Part shown: piece after piece, positions 29,674 through 37,635 of the stretch
Position numbering within the stretch: position 1 is the first letter of the stretch
Layout: the number at the start of each line of letters is the position of its first letter
Source: Cerasibacillus quisquiliarum
GTDB taxonomy: Bacteria > Bacillota > Bacilli > Bacillales > Amphibacillaceae
Reading direction: 5' to 3'
DNA length: 64,000 nt
Assembly (NCBI RefSeq): GCF_014202495.1
Contig: NZ_JACHHA010000005.1
Location: 1-64,000 of the forward strand
Position numbers and translations under genes: made by a program
Notes under the pieces: model-generated
Database searches by the model: none
Told to the model about the DNA's origin: nothing
Seen by the model: only the letters and a program-made list of their open reading frames with translations

Positions 29674-30519
29674 TTATGATGAAGTTGAGTATATTTGAAT
29701 TCGCAATTTTCCATTTGTAGCCTGTGCCCGAATTAATATAGGGTGTCTATACTTGTTTTTAAAAACAAAATCCGGCCCCCACCAACTAACCATAGCGTCT
29801 TGCCCAGGTGGTACATACGGCACTTCTCGACTATGTGAATAACGCTCAATGATTTCAATACCTTTTAAATTTACAGCGTTAAATAAAGTTGAAGACACTT
29901 GACAAATCCCTCCACCTATACCTTCAGATAATTCGCCCTTCACAATGACAGGTGCTTTTTTATAACCACGCTCTTTCGTTCGTTCTCCTACAATTTCATT
30001 AAAGGAGAATTCTTCGTCTGGAAATAACACATAGTTATTAATGGCATTTGTTGCTAATTCGATATTATGTGTCCTTTCTTTATGACCTACATCGTAGTAA
30101 GTCACGTAGCTAGTGAGCTCTTTTTCACTTATTTCTGCTAAAAGCTCTTCATCCACTCTAGGAAATACTGTCTTCATAGGTATATTAATCTGTGCTTCTT
30201 CCTTTGAATAGAAGTGTTTCTTAAACGTCGATATAAACCGATCAATGTCTAACGTTTGTCCATTAGTCCCTGGCATAATTATATTATTCTCATTAAAATA
30301 GGCATTTTTAGCTTCTTTAGTCACCTGTTCTTGAACTCGACTGATGACCTGTTTTAATAACGCCATATCTATAAAATATCCACTCGTTTCAAGTGTAAAC
30401 CGATCATAAATGAGTGTTTCATGAACCAATCCTTTATCGTCTCTGATGACTAATGATTGTGCTTTAATCAAATGTGGAAGAGAGAAAGTAATCAATAGAA
30501 ATAATAACATCTTTTTCAT
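29674..30519 (-). CDS. VanW family protein
   Basis: Secreted or membrane-anchored protein of about 281 residues. N-terminal signal (KKMLLFLLITFSLPHLIKAQS), a middle part without clear family, and a C-terminal VanW domain with FNEIVGERTKERGYKKAP, GIGGGICQVSSTLF and SHSREVPYVPPGQDA. The GGICQ motif has the conserved Cys. VanW proteins occur in vancomycin-resistance clusters and many Firmicutes, with no proven activity. ATG 30519 has AAAGGA 8 bases upstream; ATG 30528 lies inside that site. Confidence 0.88.
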   Translation of the reverse strand: MKKMLLFLLITFSLPHLIKAQSLVIRDDKGLVHETLIYDRFTLETSGYFIDMALLKQVISRVQEQVTKEAKNAYFNENNIIMPGTNGQTLDIDRFISTFKKHFYSKEEAQINIPMKTVFPRVDEELLAEISEKELTSYVTYYDVGHKERTHNIELATNAINNYVLFPDEEFSFNEIVGERTKERGYKKAPVIVKGELSEGIGGGICQVSSTLFNAVNLKGIEIIERYSHSREVPYVPPGQDAMVSWWGPDFVFKNKYRHPILIRAQATNGKLRIQIYSTSS

Positions 30520-30585
30520 CTCAGTCATCCTTTATCATTTATCATAATATACTTAGTATCCTTCTTATATAAAATTACATACAAA

Positions 30586-30617
30586 AAAAACCGCCTCAAT
30601 TAAACAAGGCGGTTTTT
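30586..30617 (-). terminator. Terminator of ndh and the 32-residue gene
   Basis: AAAAACCGCCT (30586-30596) and AGGCGGTTTTT (30607-30617), 11-bp perfect stem with T-run on the minus strand. Confidence 0.9.
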
Positions 30618-30626
30618 CATAATATA

Positions 30627-30725
30627 TTAGCGAAAATCTCTTGTATCTTCAATTTTTCTACTTACAAACATATATCCAGCAATTGTTGCTACACCAAGTA
30701 ATAAATAGAAAGATCCTCTTTTCAT
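30627..30725 (-). CDS. 32-residue membrane mini-protein
   Basis: A short frame with a strong ribosome site (GGGAGGA, 7 bases before ATG). The product starts MKRGSFYLLLGVATIAGYMF: a basic end, one membrane segment and a charged tail (SRKIEDTRDFR). It follows ndh by 43 bases on the same strand and ends before a strong terminator, so it is probably cotranscribed with NDH-2. No family recognised; an accessory peptide of the dehydrogenase is possible but unproven. Confidence 0.6.
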   Translation of the reverse strand: MKRGSFYLLLGVATIAGYMFVSRKIEDTRDFR

Positions 30726-30768
30726 GTTTATTCCTCCCTTTTTGGGCCTTTTCTTTATCATGTTTTAA

Positions 30769-31977
30769 TTAAAATGGACGTATTTTTCCTTTTTTCAAGA
30801 ACATGTTTAATCCACCAATTAAAAATAAAGCACGGTTATCAACTACTTTTTTCATTGTAGCTGCAGGCTTTCCGGATAATTTTGTTCCATCTAAAATAGT
30901 CGCAATACCGTCAGTTACACCTAGAGAAGCAACTGTTCCTTTATTGTCAAAAACAAAGTTTTCTAATGGCGCATTTTTTAGTAAAGCCACGACGTTATTT
31001 GCACATGTTTCTGCATGTTGCATAGCCGCTTGAGCAGTTGGTGGGAATGGACGACCTGTTTTTTCATCCATGACCCAAGCACAATCACCGATAACGAAAA
31101 TATTCTCTTCTCCTGGTGCACGTAAATCACCGTCTACAGTCACTTTTCCACGTGTAATTTCAAATCCAGATTCAGCTAAAACTGGGCTACCAGTTACACC
31201 ACCAGTCCAAACAATCGTTCCCGCTTTAATTAACTCATTATCTTCTCCAACAATAAAGCCTTCTTCTGTACATTCATTAATTTTAGTACCTAAGCGGAAC
31301 TCGATACCACGCTGCTCTAACGAATGAATTGCGTAGTCGACTAAATCTTTGTCGAACATTGGTAAAATAGACGGTGCAGCCTCAACGTTGATAACACGTA
31401 CATTGCGTCGCTCTATATCATATTTTTTACATAGTTGTGGAACTTTTTCTGCTAATTCTCCAACAAATTCAATGCCAGTAAATCCTGCTCCACCGACAAG
31501 AATCGTTAAATCATCTGTGTTCTTTTCCTCACTGTTTTTATACTTAACAAATTGATATTCAATATGTTCACGAATTAATTGTGCGGAATCGATATCTTGG
31601 ATGAACATAGCATGCTCGTCCATTCCTTTAATACCAAATGTATTTGTCACAAATCCTAATGAAATAACGAGATAATCATATGTTAATTCACTATTTTCTA
31701 GAATAACTGTTTGATTATCTTTATCGACTTTCACAACTGTATCGTAAATTAAACGGACTCTATTTGGATTAATGACATCACTTATAATTGTACGCGCTTG
31801 GTTGTGATTAATAGTACCAGCAGCTACTTCATGCAACCACGTTGTTTGATAATGATAATTATGCTTGTTCACTAAAACAATCTCAGCTTCTTCTGGACTT
31901 AGTTTTTGAGTTAATCTTTTTGTTGTCATCATACCAGCGTAACCAGCACCTAAAATGACTATTTTCGGCTTACTCAT
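30769..31977 (-). CDS. ndh: Type II NADH dehydrogenase (NDH-2)
   Basis: Peripheral membrane flavoprotein that passes electrons from NADH to menaquinone without pumping protons. About 402 residues: FAD motif GAGYAGMM at the N-terminus, NADH-binding GGAGFTGIEFVGEL in the middle, second FAD block FVIGDCAW and the PTAQAAMQHAE quinone-site motif. ATG 31977 follows GGAAGGTGG; a longer frame from 32007 has no ribosome site. B. subtilis has two relatives (YjlD and YumB); which it is cannot be told. Confidence 0.93.
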   Translation of the reverse strand: MSKPKIVILGAGYAGMMTTKRLTQKLSPEEAEIVLVNKHNYHYQTTWLHEVAAGTINHNQARTIISDVINPNRVRLIYDTVVKVDKDNQTVILENSELTYDYLVISLGFVTNTFGIKGMDEHAMFIQDIDSAQLIREHIEYQFVKYKNSEEKNTDDLTILVGGAGFTGIEFVGELAEKVPQLCKKYDIERRNVRVINVEAAPSILPMFDKDLVDYAIHSLEQRGIEFRLGTKINECTEEGFIVGEDNELIKAGTIVWTGGVTGSPVLAESGFEITRGKVTVDGDLRAPGEENIFVIGDCAWVMDEKTGRPFPPTAQAAMQHAETCANNVVALLKNAPLENFVFDNKGTVASLGVTDGIATILDGTKLSGKPAATMKKVVDNRALFLIGGLNMFLKKGKIRPF

Positions 31978-32675
31978 GAAAAAATCCACCTTCCTTTGAT
32001 GAAGCAATACATTGTCCCTGCTCGCTACATCATTTAATTAATATCATTTTTACATTAAAAACCTATCTTTTATAATATCAAATTTTTAGTAAAATCGCTA
32101 ATTATATTGTTTACTTTTTCACAAAGTTTTTTTCCTGTTTAATTTGAATATTCGACTGTAAGTTTATGGCTTTTATTTATTCAATTCATTAGCGACAACA
32201 GATTATTTAATTTTCTATTATTTGGCCCAACCTCTTTCTCTTATTGGTTAATTTCATTTTCTCATTGATCATTAGATAAAAGTTTGAATTCGATCACGTT
32301 TTTAAATGACTCGTGGCTATCGCTTTCATTTTTTAGTCCCTTCATAGCGCTCACATTTGAACGGAAGTGAAACTACCTATTTTCCGCTTAATAAACACTC
32401 TAGATAACAACAAGAATAATGATAATATGAAACCCTTTATAAGTAATAACTTTTATTCATTTATTTTAGGCTCTATTATCAATATGACTCTTTTCTTTTT
32501 ATTGTATACAATGCTACCTATTATTTTCAAATATTTTCCAATGTACGGTATCATTTATTATTTTTATCTAATCAGATCATTTTATTCGATATTATTGCAT
32601 CACATAATAAAAATAAATCATCGAACAATGATTAAATAGTTCCTAATTTATACGTTTTATGATATAGTTATAAAC
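31978..32675. other. Long AT-rich intergenic region before the pyrP leader
   Basis: About 700 bases with no convincing gene. The left end must hold the ndh promoter (minus strand). A 90-codon plus-strand frame (32367-32639, GTG start) could encode a hydrophobic peptide but has only a poor ribosome site and composition like random AT-rich DNA; I do not call it. No RNA motif was seen before about 32676. Confidence 0.5.
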
Positions 32676-32690
32676 AGTTCAAACGGTTAC

Positions 32691-32812
32691 CTTTAATTCA
32701 GTCCTGTGAGACTGGCAAGGTGAAAAAGTAGATATGTCATTCAATTCTACAATGGATGAATCTATTTACTCATCTAAACACAGATCCCTTGCCAATTGGT
32801 AAGGGTTTTTTT
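32691..32812 (+). promoter_or_regulatory. PyrR-type attenuator leader of pyrP
   Basis: The leader carries the PyrR-binding signature: TTTAATTCAGTCCTGTGAG (32692-32710) with a small hairpin CAGTC/GACTG. It ends in a terminator hairpin, CCCTTGCC (32786-32793) with GGTAAGGG (32798-32805) and seven Ts. The segment GGCAAGG (32714-32720) can pair with the first terminator arm, so an antiterminator is possible. In B. subtilis, UMP-bound PyrR on such sites promotes termination of pyr genes. Confidence 0.85.
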
Positions 32813-32865
32813 ATGGCAAAAAGTGGTAACCATTGAGCATAATTCATCATAAAGGAGTCCATCAA

Positions 32866-34161
32866 ATGACAAACTACAAAGAAATTCAAGTAGATGAACG
32901 ACCACCACTTTTACAGAGTATACCACTTAGTTTACAACATTTATTTGCAATGTTTGGATCAACCGTCCTTGTTCCAGTATTATTCGGTATTAATCCCGCA
33001 ACTGTACTGTTAATGAACGGGATTGGAACATTAATTTATCTTGCAATTACAAAGGGAAAGATTCCAGCATATTTAGGATCAAGTTTTGCCTTTTTATCTC
33101 CTGTTTTCGTTGTACTCGGGCATTATTCAGGTATTGAAGGTTACAGCTATGCTCTTGGGGGCTTTCTTGTTGTTGGAATCGTTTTGACCATTGTTGGTTT
33201 ATTCATTAAGTTTGCCGGAACAAAATGGATTGACATCTTGTTCCCACCAGCAGCTATGGGTGCGATTGTCGCAGTCATTGGATTAGAACTTGTACCAGTT
33301 GCTGCAAATATGGCAGGATGGATTGCTCCACCAGATATAAATCCCGAAGCGTGGACAATGGATTCTGATCATGCAATAGTTGCTTTACTTACTTTGGTCA
33401 TTACCATCATTAGCTGGGTTACATTACGTGGTTTTTTAAAAATCATCCCTATTCTAATTGGTATTATTTCTGGATACCTTATCGCACACTTTGGATATGG
33501 AATGGTAGACTTTTCAGCCGTACGTGAAGCTAATATGTTCTCATTACCACAGTTTTATTCGATGAAAATAGACTGGTCAAGCATGATAATTATCTTACCT
33601 GCCGCTCTTGTCTTAATACCTGAACATATTGGTCATCTTCTCGTCACAAGTAATATCGTTAAGAAGGATTTAGTAAAAGATCCAGGACTTGATCGTTCGT
33701 TTATCGGTAATGGTGTATCCACTATTTTATCTAGTTTTTTCGGTTCGACACCAAATACAACTTACGGTGAAAATATTGGTGTATTAGCCATTACAAGAGT
33801 TTATTCAACATGGGTTATTGGTGGTGCAGCAGTGTTAGCGATTTTTCTCTCTTTCTTTGGGAAATTAGCGGCACTCATTTCATCGATTCCACAACCTGTT
33901 ATGGGTGGCATTTCAATTCTATTGTTTGGTATCATTGCCGCGAGTGGAATTAGGATGTTAGTAGAAGCAAAAGTCGATTATAATAAAGCACAAAATCTCA
34001 TACTAACATGTGTTGTACTCGTAATTGGAATCAGTGGTGCTTCTATTCGTTTAGGTTCAAGTGGAGTAGAACTAACAGGAATGGGGCTAGCAACAATCGT
34101 CGCTATTGTTCTAAGCTTATTCTTTAAAATTCTCGATTTATTGCATTTATCTAATGAATAA
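32866..34161 (+). CDS. pyrP: Uracil permease (NCS2/UraA family)
   Basis: Proton-linked uracil uptake protein of 431 residues with 14 segments. Marks: LQHLFAMFGSTVLVPVLFGINPATVLLMNG, the YLGSSFAF loop, and LIPEHIGHLLVTSNI with the substrate-binding Glu; FFGSTPNTTYGENIGVLAIT is the NCS2 signature. The PyrR-type leader supports uracil over xanthine or uric acid. ATG 32866 has AAAGGAG upstream; an upstream in-frame TTG at 32833 has none. No other pyr gene is near, so this is a stand-alone member of the PyrR regulon. Confidence 0.95.
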   Translation: MTNYKEIQVDERPPLLQSIPLSLQHLFAMFGSTVLVPVLFGINPATVLLMNGIGTLIYLAITKGKIPAYLGSSFAFLSPVFVVLGHYSGIEGYSYALGGFLVVGIVLTIVGLFIKFAGTKWIDILFPPAAMGAIVAVIGLELVPVAANMAGWIAPPDINPEAWTMDSDHAIVALLTLVITIISWVTLRGFLKIIPILIGIISGYLIAHFGYGMVDFSAVREANMFSLPQFYSMKIDWSSMIIILPAALVLIPEHIGHLLVTSNIVKKDLVKDPGLDRSFIGNGVSTILSSFFGSTPNTTYGENIGVLAITRVYSTWVIGGAAVLAIFLSFFGKLAALISSIPQPVMGGISILLFGIIAASGIRMLVEAKVDYNKAQNLILTCVVLVIGISGASIRLGSSGVELTGMGLATIVAIVLSLFFKILDLLHLSNE

Positions 34162-34165
34162 TAAG

Positions 34166-34199
34166 AAGCGTTGTGGTTCATCGATGAACCACAACGCTT
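34166..34199. terminator. Bidirectional terminator, 34-bp perfect palindrome
   Basis: AAGCGTTGTGGTTCATC (34166-34182) is directly followed by its complement (34183-34199), between convergent pyrP and the YhgE gene. Confidence 0.85.
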
Positions 34200-34206
34200 T
34201 TAAATA

Positions 34207-36807
34207 TTACTCATTATAAATAGATTCAGCTTGTTTGTCTTTGACATATCCATGCTTTTTCTCTTTAACGAGGAAATACGTATACGTCAATGCCATCGCA
34301 ATTACAATATAGATAAACAGAATACCTACATTTTGCCACATAAAGCTGTAGTCCCCACTAGAAACAACAGCCTTAAATGCCTGAACACTATATGTCATTG
34401 GCAATAAGGAGTTGATTGGATGCAAGACATCCGGGATTAACTCCAATGGGAATGTTCCCGCACTTGTTGTTAATTGCAATATGAGTAGAACAATTGCAAT
34501 GAATCTTCCAGGATCTCCTAATGTTGTCGATAGGAATTGCACCAATGTCATAAACACAAGACTTGTAATTATCGTTACGAGTACGAATAACGCTGTATTT
34601 TTCACTTCAAGACCTAAACCATAAAGTAAAATCGCGTCTAAAATAAGCGCTTGGATCGTACCTACTACTGCTAACATACCAAATTTACTCATGAATAATG
34701 TAAAGGCATTTTTAGGCTCAATCACTGGATCATTAAGGTTGACGACAATCGAAATGAGCAGAGCTCCTACAAATAATCCTAATGAAATGAAATATGGTGC
34801 AAATCCTGTACCATAGTTCGGCACACGATTTACTTCTTGCTTATCCATTTCAACAGGATTTCCCATCATATCGTATGTCGATTCATTTGATTCAACAGAT
34901 CCAACCTCATCTGCCGCCTCACTTAGTTTATCATGTAATTCTTTCGTACCATCTTGTAATTCCGTTGTACCGTCAGCTAATTTACCAGATCCGTCAGCTA
35001 ATTGATGTGAAGCATCATTAAATTGTGTTGAACCATCTAATAATTGATTCATGCCATTAGATAGCTCGTTTGCACCTGAAGACAGTTTCCCAGCTCCACT
35101 ATTTGCTTCAGACATTTTACCAGTAAACTGCTCCATACCTGATACGTATTGTTGCTGACCATTTGCTAATTGCTGTGAACCATCTTTTAAATCTTTCGTT
35201 CCTTTTGCTAACTGATTCACACCACCTGATAAAAGTTGCTGACCATCGTTAATCGCTGTTAAACCACCGTTTAATTGATTAAAGACAGGATCCACTGCCT
35301 TAGCGATTTCTTTTTCTAATCCATTTGTTGCTCCGCCCAGCTTATCATTGACAGCTGTTTTATATTGATTAAAACCATCACTTATTGTCGGCTTCATTTC
35401 CTTTACTGTCATGTCAACAGCTTGATTTACACCACTTTCAATGCCAGGTTCCATTTTCTCAGGTAAATTTTCACTTAAACCTTCTTTAATTTTTGGTTCC
35501 ATATTTGCTTTTAATTGACCAGCTAATTGTTCCTTTGTTGGCATATTGTTATTTAGTTGAGCTAACATAATTGATTTTTGTTTCTCGTTAATCACACCAT
35601 TTTTTTCCATTGCTTCAAAAAACTTTTCCATTTGTCCAGCTTGTTCAGCAACAATCTTCTCAGCTATTTCTTGTGATAATTGCGTTGATAACTCTTTTGA
35701 TATACCTTCCGACAATTCCTTCGCAAGACCTTGAGTGAGACCTTCTGCTAGTTCTGGAGCCATTTTATTTTTTAGACCATTTTCTACTCCTGAAACAATC
35801 CCGCTTTCTAGTTCATTTAATCCTTCCATCATGGCCTTTGAGCTTGCTTCAATTTGATTGCCAATTTGGTCAGCCATTTGTTTTGGCAATTGCTGTTGAA
35901 ATTGTGTTAAGCCTTGTTGAACTTTATTTGTTCCAGAGATAAGTTCAGGAATGTTTTTGTTTAACTTATTCACACCTGCATAAGCTTCATTCATTCCATT
36001 GGCCAACGCTTGAGAACCAGCTTTAACATCCTTTGATGCGTTTAATAATTGACCACTTGCATTTGTTAACTGACCCATTCCATCAACTAGTTCGTTAGAG
36101 CCTTTCGCTAAGTCTTTGGAGCCATTTGTGGCGGTTTGTACGCCTTCTTCAAATTCAATTGATTTTTCAGCTAGCTTCACTAAATTATCCTTTAAATCTT
36201 TGGAACCATCTTTTAATTTTATAGCTCCATCATCTAATTCGCCACTGCCATCGCTAGCTTTTTCAAATCCATCGGCTATATCTTTTAACTTATCGAACAT
36301 CGTTTCAGCATAAGTTTTAGATACTTCCGCCGCAATTTCACTTTTTATTTCTTTTACCGCCGACTCACCAATCTGTGATGAGAGAAAGTTAAAACTTTCA
36401 TTCGGAATGTACTTTAATTCTAGTTTCTTCGGATGGTCATCTAATAACGTTGTTGCATTTTTTGAAAAATCAGCTGGTATTTCAACGAGCATATAATATT
36501 TTTGATCTTTAAGATCACGATATCCTTGCTCTTTTGATACAATATCAAAATTTAATTCTTCAAGGTCATTTAAATTGTCGACGAGCTCATTACCGATTTC
36601 CAAATATTCCCCTTCGAATTCGGCTCCCTCATCTTCATTAATTAAAGCAATTGGTAAATCAGCCGTATGATCATAAGGATCCCAAAACGCCCATAAAAAC
36701 ATACCAGCATACATTAATGGTACAAAAAGCACAGCCGTTATTGAAATAAGTAATTTTTTATTTTTAAAGACATTTTTCCATTCCGAGATAAACAACGATC
36801 TCCTCAT
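34207..36807 (-). CDS. YhgE/Pip-type membrane protein with long coiled coil
   Basis: About 866 residues. One N-terminal membrane segment (KKLLISITAVLFVPLMYAGM), a very long extracellular region with repeated Gly-Ser-Asn heptad-like units (for example GSKDLAKGSNELVDGMGQL), and a C-terminal ABC-2-like block of about six segments. This is the YhgE/phage infection protein (Pip) plan; Pip is a phage receptor in Lactococcus. I start at ATG 36807, 9 bases after AAGGGG; a longer frame to 36855 begins in an operator. Downstream of its TetR regulator, as yhgD-yhgE in B. subtilis. Confidence 0.9.
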   Translation of the reverse strand: MRRSLFISEWKNVFKNKKLLISITAVLFVPLMYAGMFLWAFWDPYDHTADLPIALINEDEGAEFEGEYLEIGNELVDNLNDLEELNFDIVSKEQGYRDLKDQKYYMLVEIPADFSKNATTLLDDHPKKLELKYIPNESFNFLSSQIGESAVKEIKSEIAAEVSKTYAETMFDKLKDIADGFEKASDGSGELDDGAIKLKDGSKDLKDNLVKLAEKSIEFEEGVQTATNGSKDLAKGSNELVDGMGQLTNASGQLLNASKDVKAGSQALANGMNEAYAGVNKLNKNIPELISGTNKVQQGLTQFQQQLPKQMADQIGNQIEASSKAMMEGLNELESGIVSGVENGLKNKMAPELAEGLTQGLAKELSEGISKELSTQLSQEIAEKIVAEQAGQMEKFFEAMEKNGVINEKQKSIMLAQLNNNMPTKEQLAGQLKANMEPKIKEGLSENLPEKMEPGIESGVNQAVDMTVKEMKPTISDGFNQYKTAVNDKLGGATNGLEKEIAKAVDPVFNQLNGGLTAINDGQQLLSGGVNQLAKGTKDLKDGSQQLANGQQQYVSGMEQFTGKMSEANSGAGKLSSGANELSNGMNQLLDGSTQFNDASHQLADGSGKLADGTTELQDGTKELHDKLSEAADEVGSVESNESTYDMMGNPVEMDKQEVNRVPNYGTGFAPYFISLGLFVGALLISIVVNLNDPVIEPKNAFTLFMSKFGMLAVVGTIQALILDAILLYGLGLEVKNTALFVLVTIITSLVFMTLVQFLSTTLGDPGRFIAIVLLILQLTTSAGTFPLELIPDVLHPINSLLPMTYSVQAFKAVVSSGDYSFMWQNVGILFIYIVIAMALTYTYFLVKEKKHGYVKDKQAESIYNE

Positions 36808-36831
36808 ATATCCAAACCCCTTCTTGACAGT

Positions 36832-36854
36832 TGACCAAAATAGCCACTTAGTCA
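36832..36854. promoter_or_regulatory. TetR operator copy A
   Basis: TGAC, 15 bases, GTCA (36832-36854; left half TGACCAAAAT, right half ACTTAGTCA). Same spacing as copies B and C, located just before the YhgE start. Confidence 0.6.
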
Positions 36855-36905
36855 ATTTTGTCGAAAAAAATATATAATTCCCTCATTAAACCAACAAATC
36901 CTTAA

Positions 36906-36928
36906 TGACTATTATATTCATTTAGTCA
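36906..36928. promoter_or_regulatory. TetR operator copy B
   Basis: TGAC, 15 bases, GTCA (36906-36928; TGACTATTAT on the left, ATTTAGTCA on the right), between the regulator gene and the YhgE gene. Confidence 0.65.
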
Positions 36929-36953
36929 TTTCGCTGCAAAATAGACTGGATTA

Positions 36954-37526
36954 TCATTTAGACAATCCATTCATTAAATACAACTGAAAAAACTGTGAAA
37001 TTTCTTTTTTCTCTAAAGGTTTACGCGTCTTTTCCCAATCAAAGATAAGTGCCACGTATAGCTTTAAAATAACAAAAGCAGTTAATTCAGGGTCACATTC
37101 TTTGATTTCGCCGGATTCAATGGCACTGTTTATTATACCTTTCATGTAATTAACGATTGCATCTTCAAGCCTTTGTACTACTTCTGCTACTGCAGGTGTC
37201 CCCATTTCTTTTTCTTCTTGAAGTAATTTAATCATTAATTGGTGCTCTGTACGAAATTCCAGCAACGTATAAAGCACTCGATCAGCATTAATAAAGAAAG
37301 GTTGAGAATCATCAATGACTTCTTCAGCTGCTGCCTTCATTTCTTTAATCAAAGATGACACAATTTCATGAAAAAGTTCTTCTTTATTTTTATAAAATGT
37401 GTATATTGTTCCCTTTCCAACATTGGCTAAACGAGCTACTTGATCCATTGTCGTCGCTTTATATCCAAATGATGAGAATGATTTTGTTGCTGCATCTATG
37501 ATGAGCTGTTTTCTATCAATATCCAA
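36954..37526 (-). CDS. TetR-family repressor of the YhgE operon
   Basis: Transcription regulator of about 190 residues. N-terminal helix-turn-helix: IIDAATKSFSSFGYKATTMDQVARLANVGKGTIYTFYKNKEELF, with the usual TIYTFYKNKEEL recognition helix, then a variable ligand domain. TTG 37526 follows GGAAG; the longer frame to 37553 runs toward operator C. It lies upstream of the YhgE gene on the same strand, with three matching 23-bp palindromes around the two genes. Relatives such as YhgD and fatty-acid-type TetR proteins suggest a membrane-linked signal, unproven. Confidence 0.9.
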   Translation of the reverse strand: MDIDRKQLIIDAATKSFSSFGYKATTMDQVARLANVGKGTIYTFYKNKEELFHEIVSSLIKEMKAAAEEVIDDSQPFFINADRVLYTLLEFRTEHQLMIKLLQEEKEMGTPAVAEVVQRLEDAIVNYMKGIINSAIESGEIKECDPELTAFVILKLYVALIFDWEKTRKPLEKKEISQFFQLYLMNGLSK

Positions 37527-37555
37527 CGATACACTTCCGCCCCTTTTTGACAAAA

Positions 37556-37578
37556 TGACTAAAATGGTTTTTTGGTCA
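37556..37578. promoter_or_regulatory. TetR operator copy C
   Basis: TGAC, 15 bases, GTCA (37556-37578; TGACTAAAAT on the left, TTTGGTCA on the right), directly upstream of the tetR gene, fitting autoregulation. Confidence 0.65.
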
Positions 37579-37635
37579 TTAGATACAGGATTATAATAAC
37601 ACAGATGTTTTTACTATGCAAGTGTTTTTTAATAT

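Noticed and set aside
32367-32639. 90-codon plus-strand frame upstream of the pyrP leader
   Set aside because: GTG start with a poor ribosome site, composition of Phe, Ile, Tyr and Asn expected from random AT-rich DNA, and no recognisable motif. It could still be a small membrane protein.
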